This document shows, piece after piece, positions 34,570 to 43,861 of a DNA stretch of 64,000 bases. The translations under genes and the position numbers were made by a program. Location: the NCBI GenBank assembly GCA_963752585.1, contig CAVVYV010000008.1:186001-250000 (forward strand), written 5' to 3'. The DNA comes from CAVVYV01 sp963752585 (lineage in GTDB: Bacteria > Actinomycetota > Thermoleophilia > Solirubrobacterales > 70-9). Numbering within the stretch: the first letter of the stretch is position 1; each line of letters opens with the position of its first letter. The notes beneath the pieces were generated by a model. That model worked only from the letters and a program-made list of their open reading frames with translations. It ran no database searches and was not told the origin of the DNA.

Positions 34570-36069
34570 ATGGAATCCGAAACACACGCCATTCTCGAGG
34601 ATCGACGGGGTGTGTCCGAGGCATTGGGCGCCCGGCCGACTCAGATCGAGGCGGCCGGCACCCGGCGGCTGACAGTCAGCTCCAAGGCTCGGCGCGACAC
34701 CCTCGCCCGCGACACGGTCGAGCGGCGTCTGCTGGTGCTCGCGGACGTCGCCGCCGCGGCGATCGCGCTGTTCATCTTCGTTCCGCTGCTCGGGGACGAC
34801 ACCCTCACCCTCGCCACCCTGGCAGGCCTCCCGATCGTCGTCCTGATGTCGAAGATCGGCGGCCTCTATGACCGCGACGACCTGCTGCTGCGGAAGACCA
34901 CCCTCGAGGAGGTTCCCGCGCTGTTCCGCCTGGCGACCCTTTACGCCTTGGTGATCTGGCTGCTCGAGAGCGTCCTGATCGTCGGTCAGTTCGGCAAGTG
35001 GCAGATAATCGCCCTGTGGCTCGGCATGTTCGTGGCGATGGTCGCGACGAGGGCGTTTGGCCGGTCCGCGGCGAGATGGGTCCTCCCCCCGGAACGCTGT
35101 CTCGTCCTCGGTGATCCTGGCTCCGCCGAGCGGATCCGCGAGCGGCTGGTACAGAGCCGCAACATCGACGCCAAGGTCTGCGCCGAGATGCCGCTGGTCC
35201 CCCGGCGGATGGAGGACGTGAAGCAGGGCGTGTCCGCGTGGTCGGTCGACGAGGTCAACAGTGTTGCCCGCAGGTTCGGCGCCCACCGGATCGTCCTGGC
35301 GCCGGACCACGCTGAGGGAGAGGCGATGCTCGACCTCGTGCGGCTCGCGAGAGAGTCGAACCTCAAGGTGACGATCCTCCCACGCGTCCTCGAGGTGGTC
35401 GGGTCGGAGATCGAGCCCGACGACCTGGACGGGATGACGGTGCTCGCGGTTCGCCACTCCGCGCTCTCAAGGTCCTCAACGGCCCTGAAGCGCGGCTTTG
35501 ACTTGATCGGGGCGAGTCTCGCGCTGGTGGTCTTCGCGCCGCTGATGGCCGTTCTCTCGATCGCGATCCGGCTCGACTCGAAGGGGCCCGCGCTGTTCAG
35601 CCAGACCCGCATCGGCCGCGGAGGGGAGCCGTTCCAGATGCTCAAGTTCCGGACGATGGCGGTCAGTGCCGACGAGGAGAAGGAAATGCTGAGCGCCAGG
35701 AACGAGGCGAAGGAGGGGCTGTTCAAGATCTCCGACGACCCGCGGGTGACTCGGGTGGGACGTCTCATCCGGCGAACCTCCCTTGACGAGCTGCCGCAGC
35801 TGTTCAACGTCATCAAGGGCGAGATGAGCCTTGTTGGCCCCCGTCCCCTGATCCTCGAGGAGGACGAGCTGATCCTGGGCTGGCAGCGAAGCCGGCTGGA
35901 GCTCGTCCCCGGCGTGACCGGCCCCTGGCAGCTTCTCGGCCCCCACCGCGTCTCGCTCGACGAGATGGTGAAGCTCGACTACATCTACGTCGGCCGCTGG
36001 TCGGTCTGGAACGACGCCAAGATCCTGCTCCGAACCGCCCTCCACGCCGTCGGCCTGCGCGGTAGCTGA
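34570..36069 (+). CDS. Exopolysaccharide polyprenyl glycosylphosphotransferase
   Basis: 499 residues of the WcaJ/WbaP-type polyisoprenyl-phosphate hexose-1-phosphate transferase family, which starts glycan synthesis by loading a sugar phosphate onto undecaprenyl phosphate. Four N-terminal helices (about 55-160) and a Rossmann-like CoA-binding-type domain (about 170-290) precede the catalytic domain. That domain starts at KRGFDLIGASLALVVFAPL and carries FSQTRIGRGGEPFQMLKFRTM, RRTSLDELPQLFNVIKGEM, SLVGPRP and the PGVTGPWQ block. It is separate from the other glycan genes, behind a long leader. The first committed step of the locus. Confidence 0.92.
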   Translation: MESETHAILEDRRGVSEALGARPTQIEAAGTRRLTVSSKARRDTLARDTVERRLLVLADVAAAAIALFIFVPLLGDDTLTLATLAGLPIVVLMSKIGGLYDRDDLLLRKTTLEEVPALFRLATLYALVIWLLESVLIVGQFGKWQIIALWLGMFVAMVATRAFGRSAARWVLPPERCLVLGDPGSAERIRERLVQSRNIDAKVCAEMPLVPRRMEDVKQGVSAWSVDEVNSVARRFGAHRIVLAPDHAEGEAMLDLVRLARESNLKVTILPRVLEVVGSEIEPDDLDGMTVLAVRHSALSRSSTALKRGFDLIGASLALVVFAPLMAVLSIAIRLDSKGPALFSQTRIGRGGEPFQMLKFRTMAVSADEEKEMLSARNEAKEGLFKISDDPRVTRVGRLIRRTSLDELPQLFNVIKGEMSLVGPRPLILEEDELILGWQRSRLELVPGVTGPWQLLGPHRVSLDEMVKLDYIYVGRWSVWNDAKILLRTALHAVGLRGS

Positions 36070-36093
36070 GGCCCGGCCTCCGCCGGCGACGGT

Positions 36094-37245
36094 TTAGACG
36101 ACTTCCGGTGCTCCGGAGTGGTCACGTCGCGCCAGGGCCTCCCGATAGAAGTCGAGCGTTTGCATCCCGATGGTCTCCCATGAGAACTCGCCGGCGGTGC
36201 GCCGGGCCTCAGCCTGGAGACGGGGGAGAAGGACCGAGTCGTCGAGCAGTCGTCGGATCGCCGCGCTGATAGAGGAGGAGTCGTGCACCGGGACCAGGAG
36301 CGCGTTGCGCTGATCGGAGGCGAGCCTCATCGCACCGGGAATACGCGTGGCGATCGGTGCGAGACCGCACGCCATGCCCTCGAGGAGGGCGATTGGGAAT
36401 CCTTCCGAAAGACTGGGGAAGAGAATGATCCCGTGGCCTTCGAGAAGGCTCGGCAGCTCGTCGCGTCGGTAGCGCTCCACGGTAGTGATGCGTTCGTGCA
36501 AGGGAGCCGGAAAGTCGCTTAGAACACGCTCGCGAGGGACGTCGGTGCCGAGGAAGGACACGGTCAATCGCTCGTGAATGCTCATCGCGTCGGCCACCGC
36601 AGGGGATCCGTAGTCGACGCCCTTCAGCCCCCGGTACACCCCGACGAATGCGATTGCCGTGTTGCCGGCACGGACGTTTGTGGACCGGGCGGCCCTCAAG
36701 AACCCATCGGAGAGCCCGTTCGAGGTAACCCGTATTCGATCCGGATCGATCCCCAGCCTGTCTATTGCGTATGTGCGCTCGCCCTCGTTCAGGACAAGCA
36801 CAAGATCGGCGGCCCGCAGCGACCGTCCGACCTCGTACAGTCGCCAGCCTCCGTGATACAGGTGGTATCGGAGCCGGAGGTGACGACCTTCCCGTCGTGC
36901 GCGTTCGACTTCCCCCTCGTGGTGTAGGTGCGCGAGTCCATGGCTTCGGGTTACGAGTAGCGGCCGTCGGCCTCCCCGTGGCAGAGACCCCCATACCCAC
37001 CCATCACCCAGTGACGCGTCAAGAACATCAATGCCTCGACGCGCCTCGCGCCGAAACCGCGAGGCCGCAAAGTATGGGTATGCGAGCATCGCCGCTCGAG
37101 GGGGGAGTGAGCGCGGCAGGTCGTTGAACGACAGGTAGCGGACGTCCTGGCCGAGCCCGCGGAGCGTCTCCCCGAGGGCGGTGGTCGCGCCGCCGCCGCC
37201 GGAGTTCGGATCAAGCTTGCCGTGAAGCGAGAAAAGGATCCGCAA
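36094..37245 (-). CDS. GT4 family glycosyltransferase
   Basis: 383 residues, GT-B. It begins MRILFSLHGKLDPNSGGGGA, a typical glycine-rich acceptor loop. It then has TRSHGLAHLHHEGE, ADLVLVLNEGERTYAIDRLG, IAFVGVYRGLKGVDYG and LFPSLSEGFPIALLEGMACGLAPIA (EX7E). It follows the ChbG-like gene by 11 bp on the same strand, forming a two-gene unit, and is convergent with the sugar transferase. Confidence 0.86.
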   Translation of the reverse strand: MRILFSLHGKLDPNSGGGGATTALGETLRGLGQDVRYLSFNDLPRSLPPRAAMLAYPYFAASRFRREARRGIDVLDASLGDGWVWGSLPRGGRRPLLVTRSHGLAHLHHEGEVERARREGRHLRLRYHLYHGGWRLYEVGRSLRAADLVLVLNEGERTYAIDRLGIDPDRIRVTSNGLSDGFLRAARSTNVRAGNTAIAFVGVYRGLKGVDYGSPAVADAMSIHERLTVSFLGTDVPRERVLSDFPAPLHERITTVERYRRDELPSLLEGHGIILFPSLSEGFPIALLEGMACGLAPIATRIPGAMRLASDQRNALLVPVHDSSSISAAIRRLLDDSVLLPRLQAEARRTAGEFSWETIGMQTLDFYREALARRDHSGAPEVV

Positions 37246-37256
37246 CTGGCCGGCGC

Positions 37257-38021
37257 TTACACGAGGTCCTTGTATGAGCCGATCGGGAGTCCCTCGATCA
37301 GCCGCCCCCAGTCGGCCGACATGACAACCGTGTGTTCGTGTGGGTAGCCGGGATGGGCCATCACCTCAAGCGAAGTATGTCGGGCCAGTTCGAGGCGCTC
37401 GGTCCGTTCGCCTAACTCGAGCTCGCGTTGGAGCTCGATGATGTGTAAGAAGTAGCGCGTCCGAAGGAACCTTCGTGAAACCAGGGCTCGCCGCAAGGCC
37501 TGTGCCACCGCCAAAGGGCCACGGACGCTGGGCCACGCCCAGAGACTGTCCCGCATCTTCGCGATCGATTTGAGTGGAGCGGCGAGCGCGACGTTGGGCC
37601 AGAGGTGGACGTGATTGTGACCATCGACATGCGATGGCGGCTGACCGTAGAGCAGCTCGAATCGCTCGAGCTGGTCGCTGATCGCTCCTTCCACCTGCGG
37701 CCGGATCCGAGGGTCGAACGTCCATGAGCGAAGACGGAAGCTCCGCGAGAACATCCTGCAGAGTTGGAGTTGGCGAGCCTTTTGGGCCTCGCTCGCGGAT
37801 GGGTCCGTGAAGGGGTCGGTGAGATTCAGGTGAATGCCAACGGGTAACTTGGCCTCGAGTGCCAGCTCCGCGGCTCGGGCGCTGTCCTCCATGTGAACCA
37901 TCGCGGTCGCGCTCGTGATCCGGCGGGCCGCGAATGCCTCCAGGGTGTGGTCGGTGGCCTCGCGATTCCAACCGAAATCGTCGGCGTTGATGATCAGGAT
38001 CGGTTTGCTCGAGGCCGGCAT
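37257..38021 (-). CDS. ChbG/YdjC-family carbohydrate deacetylase
   Basis: 254 residues beginning PILIINADDFGWNREATDH, the hallmark of the YdjC/ChbG family (metal ligands in NADDFG), then LPVGIHLNLTDPF and GQPPSHVDGHNHVHLWPNV with the paired His motif. HTSLEVMAHPGYPHEH near the C-terminus supplies a catalytic region. Family members deacetylate N-acetylated oligosaccharides such as diacetylchitobiose. Here it probably modifies an amino sugar of the glycan. ATG 38021 is preceded by GGAGGG about 12 nt upstream. It is divergent from mrp. Confidence 0.85.
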   Translation of the reverse strand: MPASSKPILIINADDFGWNREATDHTLEAFAARRITSATAMVHMEDSARAAELALEAKLPVGIHLNLTDPFTDPSASEAQKARQLQLCRMFSRSFRLRSWTFDPRIRPQVEGAISDQLERFELLYGQPPSHVDGHNHVHLWPNVALAAPLKSIAKMRDSLWAWPSVRGPLAVAQALRRALVSRRFLRTRYFLHIIELQRELELGERTERLELARHTSLEVMAHPGYPHEHTVVMSADWGRLIEGLPIGSYKDLV

Positions 38022-38130
38022 ACAGGCTCGAATCCCTCCAGATGCGGTGGTGACCCCCGGGTCGCGGCACGCTACCAAGGCGGATGGACCGCTTCGAGGC
38101 CAACGCCCGCGGTCTGCGAAAATGCGTGCG

Positions 38131-39276
38131 ATGCCAACAAAGGAACAGGTCACCGAGAAGCTGACCGCGGTCATCGATCCCGAGCTGCGCCGCTCGATCG
38201 TCGAGCTGGGCATGGTGCGCTCGATCGAGATCCGCGACGACGGCCGGGTCGATGTGGTTGTCTCACTGACCACCCCGGGCTGCCCGATTCGCTCCCACTT
38301 CCAGACGGCGGTGGCGAAGCAGGTGTCCGAGCTCGAAGGGGTGAAGGGCGTCGAGGTCGGCTTCGACGTCCTCTCCGATGGCGAGAAGTCTGACCTCCAG
38401 CAGAAGCTCGGCCGCCCGAAGCTTCCCGAGGGCGCCCTCGCCCAGGTGAAGAATGTGATCTGCGTCGCCTCCGGCAAGGGCGGAGTCGGCAAGTCGACGA
38501 TGACCGCGAACCTCGCCGCGGCCCTCCACAGCGAGGGCCACAAGGCGGGGGCGCTCGACTGCGACGTCTACGGCTATTCGATCCCGCGGATGCTCGGGAT
38601 CAACCGGAAGCCCGACGTCTCGCCGGAGCGCAAGATCATCCCCCCCGTCTCGCCCTCAGGGCCGACGGTGATGTCGATCGGCTTCTTCGTCGAGGAGAAC
38701 GCCGCGGTCGTCTGGCGGGGGCCGATGCTCCACAAGGCGATTCAGCAGTTCCTCGAGGACGTCGCCTGGGACGAGCTCGACTACCTGCTGCTCGACCTCC
38801 CCCCGGGTACCGGCGACGTCTCGATGACCCTCGCCCAGCTCCTGCCCCAGGCGAAGATCCTGATCGTCACCACCCCTCAGCCGGCGGCGCAGAGCGTCGC
38901 TAGCCGCGCCGCCGAGATGGCAAACAAGGTCGACCTCGAGGTGATGGGGGTGATCGAGAACATGTCGGCCTTCACCGGCCCGGACGGAGAGCGGGTCTCG
39001 ATCTTCGGCGAGGGCGGGGGACAGCTCCTCGCCGACGAGCTCGACGTGCCGCTGCTGGCCAAGGTTCCGCTTTCGGGCGAGCTCCGCGAGCATGCCGACG
39101 AGGGGACGCCGCTCGTGATCGCGGAGCCCGACGCGCCCGCCTCGCAGATGATCCGCGAGGCCTCCCGCGGGATCATCGCTCAGAGCCCCGTGGAGCTGCC
39201 GGTGATGCAGGCGGCGGCCGGTGCCCCGGTGGCCGGCAACGGCGTCAGCGGCACCGAGTTGCCGGTCATTCGCTAG
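38131..39276 (+). CDS. mrp: Mrp/NBP35-family ATP-binding iron-sulfur carrier protein
   Basis: 381 residues. The N-terminal MIP18/DUF59 domain (about 1-90, with VSLTTPGCPIRSHF) is followed by a P-loop NTPase with the deviant Walker A ASGKGGVGKSTMTANLA at about 115, LDCDVYGYSIPRML and LLLDLPPGTGDVSMTLAQL. It probably binds and delivers Fe-S clusters. The CxxC pair found in many Mrp proteins is absent: the corresponding loop reads NMSAFTGPDGERVSIFG. I recall similar non-Cys loops in other actinobacterial Mrp. ATG 38122 is an equally possible start. Its stop overlaps the convergent GT39 gene's end by 11 bp. Confidence 0.92.
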   Translation: MPTKEQVTEKLTAVIDPELRRSIVELGMVRSIEIRDDGRVDVVVSLTTPGCPIRSHFQTAVAKQVSELEGVKGVEVGFDVLSDGEKSDLQQKLGRPKLPEGALAQVKNVICVASGKGGVGKSTMTANLAAALHSEGHKAGALDCDVYGYSIPRMLGINRKPDVSPERKIIPPVSPSGPTVMSIGFFVEENAAVVWRGPMLHKAIQQFLEDVAWDELDYLLLDLPPGTGDVSMTLAQLLPQAKILIVTTPQPAAQSVASRAAEMANKVDLEVMGVIENMSAFTGPDGERVSIFGEGGGQLLADELDVPLLAKVPLSGELREHADEGTPLVIAEPDAPASQMIREASRGIIAQSPVELPVMQAAAGAPVAGNGVSGTELPVIR

Positions 39277-40803
39277 TTGCTCGCAGGCGTTCGTACAGCT
39301 CGACCCGGATATCCCCGAAATCCCTCGAGAGCACGCGCCGGTACTCGTCTCGAAGCACGCGGACGCCCGCTTCGAGCATGGGCTCCGGGGTGGGGTGCCA
39401 CTCCGAATCGGGATACCCGACCAACCAGACGCGCGGGTAGCGCTTCAGACGATTCGACAGGATCGCGGGCGATACTTCCCGGGCGTACAGATCCCCGACT
39501 TCCACCGCCTGTCCCTCCGGAGCAACGGCCAGATCTGTGGGTATGCCTCCACCCCGGCGCTCCAGATACCAGCTGGTGCCTACGCGCGCAAAGGCCGGAC
39601 CGTAAGTGAGCCCGTCGCCCTCTCTGCCCTGGCTCGCGACCATTTGTGCCGCGCCCCGTTGATCCTCCGTCTCCGCGATCGGTTCCAGCTGAATTCGCGC
39701 CAGCAGCGAGAGGGAGATCACGATCGCCCCGGCGACTATCGCGACCGCTCGCGAGCGTCGCCACAGCGCGACCAGGCCGATCGCGGCTGTGATCGCAATC
39801 GCAGGCGCTGAGGCCAGCAGATAGCGCGCCAGGAACAGCGGCCGGACCTGCGAGATCGAGATACAGGATCGCGGGTGGAAGCAGCAGCCAGGCAAGGACG
39901 AGCGAGCGCCGCCAGCGCCAGACCCCAACCCGCTCCTCACCGGCCCGTTGGTCCGATTGGGGCTCACCGCAGGCCCGGTTTCGCCAGAGGGCGAAGATGC
40001 CGATCACGATCAGGACGCCGAAGGGAATCGTCAGGGGCGAACCGCCCTCGTGGCTTGACCCCAGCATGACCGCCCCGGCGCTCTGCACGTCGTTCAGGCT
40101 CGGGCGGTCGAGCCACGATACCTGCTCGGATCCGCTAGCCAGCAGATGCACGGCAAGAGGCGCCACCGCGAGCAGCACCGCGACGTAGGTCAGGGCCAGC
40201 GGGCGAGCGAGGCGTCGAGCCTGCGGGAGGAGGGGGAGCGAGGCGGTGTGGGCGACCAACACAAGTCCTGACAGCGGATTCGCGTACACCGCCAACACAG
40301 AAACGGAGGCGTACGCGAAGAGGGAGGTGAAGCGGCCGCCCTGAGCGACCTCGACGAACAGCAACGTCGCCACCGTGGTCAGAAGGAGGGCCAGCGCATA
40401 ACCTCGGGCCTCCTGTGCGTAGAGGACCACGAACATATTGGCGGCCAGCAGCAAGCCGGCCACCAGCCCGACGGCGTCGCCGAACAGACGGCGCGCTAGG
40501 AGTGCCGTAACCGGAATCGTGGCAATCACGGCGAGCGCGGAAAGCGCTCGCGACCCATCCCTCCGAGTCGCCGCCCCATAGCCAAGCGTGCAGGAGGAGG
40601 TAGTAGAGCCCCATGTTGGAATCGGTGTCGCCAAGCACGTCGAGGATGCCGCCGAAGCTCCGCTCAGCCACCGATACGCTCGCTACCTCGTCCAGCCAGA
40701 ATGGCTTGCTTCCGATGCCGATCCCCACCATCAGCGCGGCGACCGCGACCAGGCCAAGCAGACCGAGGAGGAACCAGTGCGGCGGCCTCCGAGATCTAGC
40801 CAT
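39266..40803 (-). CDS. GT39/ArnT-like integral membrane glycosyltransferase (frameshifted)
   Basis: About 510 residues once three frames are joined (shifts near 40555 and 39850). The N-terminal helix and first loop read IGSKPFWLDEVASVSVAERSF, where the Asp-Glu pair matches the GT-C catalytic acidic motif. About 10 further helices follow, including ALSALAVIATIPVTALLARRLF and the EARGYALALLLTTV motif typical of the family, with a soluble C-terminal domain. It probably transfers a sugar from a polyprenyl-phosphate donor on the outer face, a use for the DPM-like product. It is 29 bp downstream of the ferredoxin gene on the same strand. Confidence 0.8.
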
Positions 40804-40832
40804 CGCGGCAGGCCCGTGTGATTGACGGGGCT

Positions 40833-41099
40833 CTACGCCTTGGACTTGTAGTACTCGAGATTAATCTCGGTGTACTTCGACCACTCCTCGGGGAGCTGGT
40901 CCTCGGCGAAGCACGCATCGACCGGGCATGCCTCGACGCAGGCATCGCAGTCGATGCACTCGTCGGGGTCGATGAAGAGCTGCTCGACGTTGTCGTAGTC
41001 GGGCTCGTCGGGCGTCGGGTGGATGCAGTCGACCGGGCAGACCTCGACGCAGGAGTTGTCCTTTTCGCCGATACAGGGCTCCGCGATGACGTATGCCAC
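40833..41099 (-). CDS. fdxA: 7Fe ferredoxin ([3Fe-4S][4Fe-4S])
   Basis: An 88-residue acidic electron carrier. The N-terminal cluster motif C-x7-C-x3-CP (CIGEKDNSCVEVCPVDC) suits a [3Fe-4S] cluster, and CIDCDACVEACPVDAC suits a [4Fe-4S] cluster. This is the FdxA type common in actinobacteria. GTG 41099 is preceded by GGAAGG, 5 nt away. The gene is the likely start of a unit that continues into the GT39-like gene, which need not be functionally related. Confidence 0.95.
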   Translation of the reverse strand: MAYVIAEPCIGEKDNSCVEVCPVDCIHPTPDEPDYDNVEQLFIDPDECIDCDACVEACPVDACFAEDQLPEEWSKYTEINLEYYKSKA

Positions 41100-41188
41100 A
41101 GGCGCCTTCCGTTTCCGGGTGGTGGTTGCGATTGCGGCGCCCTCGAAGGCGCCGCGGAACGCACATTCTAGGCCAGGTACTCTCGGAG

Positions 41189-41215
41189 CGGGTGCCAGTG
41201 AGGCACCTGGCTAAC
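41189..41215 (+). promoter_or_regulatory. Inverted repeat overlapping a leaderless promoter
   Basis: GGTGCC-AGTGA-GGCACC (41189-41205) is a perfect 6-bp inverted repeat placed just before the -10 TAACCT (41210-41215), which ends 8 nt before GTG 41224. The position between -35 and -10 is ideal for a repressor operator. Confidence 0.4.
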
Positions 41216-41223
41216 CTGGCCGA

Positions 41224-42126
41224 GTGATCCTGCTGACGGGCGCCACGGGGGTGATCGGAGGCGAGCTGCTGCCGCAGCTTCTCTCCGCCGGCCACGAGGT
41301 CCGGGCCCTGGTCCGCGACCCGCGCCGGCTCGGCGCCCAGCGGGTGCACGTCCAGATCGCCCTCGGCGACCTCTCCGACCCGTTCTCGATGCGCCACGCG
41401 ATGCGGGGGGTGCACACGGTCGTCCACCTCGCCGCCACCGTCCGGGATCAGCCGGGCGGCACGATCGAGGAGATGAACGGGCTCGCGACCGCGCGGCTGC
41501 TGCGCTCCGCGGAGCGGGCGGGAGTGGAGCGCTTCGTCTTCTTCTCGGCGATCGGGGCCACTCCCTTTCAGCTCACCCGCTTCTTTCGCGCCAAGGCACT
41601 CGCCGAGCGGGCGGTAAGGGAGTCGGAGCTGGACTCGATCGTCTTCGCCCCCTCGATCGTCTACCGGCCGGGCGATCCCTGGATAACCCTGCTGGAGCGG
41701 CTGTCGATGCTGCCGGCGATGCCGGTATCGGGATCCGGCGCCACGCGATTCCAACCGATCTGGGCCCATGACGTCGCCGCTTGCGTTGTCGCCGCCCTCG
41801 ACGGGGCCGATTCCGAGCCGAGGGGGGATGCGAGCCCCGGGCGCCGCTACGAGCTGGCGGGACCCGAGACGCTCTCCTACGAAGAGATCCTGGCGCAGGT
41901 GATGGAGGCGAACGGACACGAGCGCCCCTTGGTCCACTTCCCCCTCCCGCTAGTCCGTGCGGGACTGCGTGGGCTGGAGCTGATCGCCGGCCCCTCGGTC
42001 TTCGCCACCTGGGAGGAGGTGGAGCTGCTGGAGGTGCCGATGGTCAGCGAGCGAGGGACCGCGGACGCCGAGCGCCTCGGGGTGGAGCCCCGGCCGATGG
42101 CGGGAGTCCTCGGCACCAGCGGCTAG
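41224..42126 (+). CDS. NAD(P)-binding epimerase/NDUFA9-like protein
   Basis: 300 residues of the atypical short-chain dehydrogenase group. The Rossmann motif is LLTGATGVIGGELLPQLL at the N-terminus, then VVHLAATVRD and a FVFFSAIGAT segment. The Tyr-x3-Lys pair is replaced by a FFRAKALAERAV region as in NDUFA9-like proteins, so classical epimerase activity is doubtful. GVFATWEEVELL-like C-terminal segments are also NDUFA9-like. Monocistronic, ending at a strong bidirectional terminator. Confidence 0.82.
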   Translation: MILLTGATGVIGGELLPQLLSAGHEVRALVRDPRRLGAQRVHVQIALGDLSDPFSMRHAMRGVHTVVHLAATVRDQPGGTIEEMNGLATARLLRSAERAGVERFVFFSAIGATPFQLTRFFRAKALAERAVRESELDSIVFAPSIVYRPGDPWITLLERLSMLPAMPVSGSGATRFQPIWAHDVAACVVAALDGADSEPRGDASPGRRYELAGPETLSYEEILAQVMEANGHERPLVHFPLPLVRAGLRGLELIAGPSVFATWEEVELLEVPMVSERGTADAERLGVEPRPMAGVLGTSG

Positions 42127-42135
42127 CGAACGAAA

Positions 42136-42159
42136 GAGGCCCGGGCAAGCCCGGGCCTC
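42136..42159. terminator. Bidirectional terminator between the NAD-binding gene and groEL
   Basis: GAGGCCCGGG (42136-42145) pairs with CCCGGGCCTC (42150-42159) over a CAAG loop. It is flanked by short A-rich and T/A bases on both sides and sits between two convergent genes. Confidence 0.75.
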
Positions 42160-42186
42160 TCGAAACCACTCGCCTGTTGAGGCGAA

Positions 42187-43827
42187 TTACATCATCCCGC
42201 CCATGTCGGGCATGCCGCCGCCGGGCATCCCGGCGCCGGCGCCGTCCTTCTCGGGCGGCTCGGCGACGATCGCCTCGGTGGTGAGGATGTTCTTCGCGAT
42301 CGAGGCGGCGTTCTGGAGCGCCGAGCGGGTGACCATGGTCGGGTCGATGACGCCCGCGGCGACCAGGTCGCCGTACTCGCCATCGGCCGCGTTCAGGCCC
42401 TCGCCGGCCTTCAGGCCGCGCACCTTCTCGACCACCACCGACGCCTCGAAGCCCGAGTTCTCGGCGATCTGCCGGATCGGCGCCTCGAGCGAGCGCTGGA
42501 TGATCGTCGCGCCGGTGCGCTCGTCATCGTCGCCGTAGGAGTCGAGGTCGACCGCATCCTGGGCGTTCAGCAGCGCGACGCCACCGCCCGGGACGATGCC
42601 CTCCTCGAGCGCCGCGCGGGTCGCCTGGAGGGCGTCCTCGACGCGGTGCTTCCTCTCCTTCATCTCGGTCTCGGTCGCCGCTCCGACCTTGACGACCGCG
42701 ACGCCGCCGGCCAGCTTCGCCAGCCGCTCCTGCAGCTTCTCGCGATCGAAATCGGAGTCGGTGGTCTCGACCTCGTTCTTGATCTGCTTGATCCGGCCCT
42801 TGATCTGCTCGGACTCGCCGGCGCCGTCGATGATCGTGGCCGTGTCCTTGGAGACGACCACCCGGCGCGCCTTGCCGAGCTGCTCGATGGTGGTGTTCTC
42901 GAGCTTCAACCCCATCTCCTCGGTGATCACCTCGCCGCCGGTGAGGATCGCGATGTCCTCGAGCATTCGCTTGCGGCGGTCGCCGAAGCCCGGCGCCTTC
43001 ACGGCGACGCCGGTGAAGGTGCCTCGGAGCTTGTTGACCACCAGGGTCGCGAGGGACTCGCCCTCGACGTCCTCGGCGATGATCACGAGCGGCTTGCCGC
43101 CCTGCATCACCTGCTCGAGCACCGGCAGCATGTCGCGAACCGAGCCGATCTTCTGGTTGGCGATCAGGATGTAGGGCTCTTCGAGCACTGCCTCCATCCG
43201 GTCTTGGTCGGTGACCATGTAGGGCGAGATGTAGCCCTTGTCGAACTGCATCCCCTCGGTGAACTCGAGCTCCATCCCGAAGGTCTGGCCTTCCTCGACG
43301 TTGACCACGCCGTCCTTGCCGACCTTGTCGATTGCGTCGGCGATGATGTTGCCGATCTCATCGTCGGCCGCCGAGATCGCTGCGACCCGGGCGATCTGCT
43401 CCTTGCCGGCGATTTCCTTCGACTGCTTCTCGCGCAGGTTGTCGACCACCTGATCGACGGCCTGCTCGATCCCGCGGCGAAGGCCAAGCGGGTTGGCGCC
43501 CGCCGCCACGTTCTTGAGGCCGTGGCGGACGATCGTCTGGGCCAGCAGGGTGGCGGTGGTGGTGCCGTCGCCGGCGACGTCGTTGGTCGCCGTCGCCACC
43601 TCCCGGACCAGCTGAGCGCCCTGGTTCTCGAAGACGTCCTCGACCTCGATCTCGCGGGCGATCGTGACGCCGTCATTGGTAATCGTCGGAGCGCCGAACT
43701 TCTTGTCGAGAACGACGTAGCGCCCCTTCGGGCCGAGGGTCACCTTGACCGCGTTGGCGACGGTGTCTACGCCGTCCTGCAACGCGCCGCGGGCGTCCTC
43801 GTCGTACTTCAGCTCCTTGTGAGCCAT
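42187..43827 (-). CDS. groEL: Chaperonin GroEL (Hsp60)
   Basis: 546 residues, the full GroEL length. Typical blocks are VTLGPKGRYVVLDKKFG, NDGVTIAREIE, VAGDGTTTATLLAQ (ATP site), EGIVPGGGVALL and the C-terminal GGGMPDMGGMM tail. It forms the tetradecameric folding chamber with GroES. The start ATG 43827 follows AAGGAGG by about 10 nt. Linked to groES with a 34-bp gap and thus under the same CIRCE control. Confidence 0.98.
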   Translation of the reverse strand: MAHKELKYDEDARGALQDGVDTVANAVKVTLGPKGRYVVLDKKFGAPTITNDGVTIAREIEVEDVFENQGAQLVREVATATNDVAGDGTTTATLLAQTIVRHGLKNVAAGANPLGLRRGIEQAVDQVVDNLREKQSKEIAGKEQIARVAAISAADDEIGNIIADAIDKVGKDGVVNVEEGQTFGMELEFTEGMQFDKGYISPYMVTDQDRMEAVLEEPYILIANQKIGSVRDMLPVLEQVMQGGKPLVIIAEDVEGESLATLVVNKLRGTFTGVAVKAPGFGDRRKRMLEDIAILTGGEVITEEMGLKLENTTIEQLGKARRVVVSKDTATIIDGAGESEQIKGRIKQIKNEVETTDSDFDREKLQERLAKLAGGVAVVKVGAATETEMKERKHRVEDALQATRAALEEGIVPGGGVALLNAQDAVDLDSYGDDDERTGATIIQRSLEAPIRQIAENSGFEASVVVEKVRGLKAGEGLNAADGEYGDLVAAGVIDPTMVTRSALQNAASIAKNILTTEAIVAEPPEKDGAGAGMPGGGMPDMGGMM

Positions 43828-43861
43828 ATCAGTGGTTCCTCCTTCTTCCTAAGTTCTGTGG

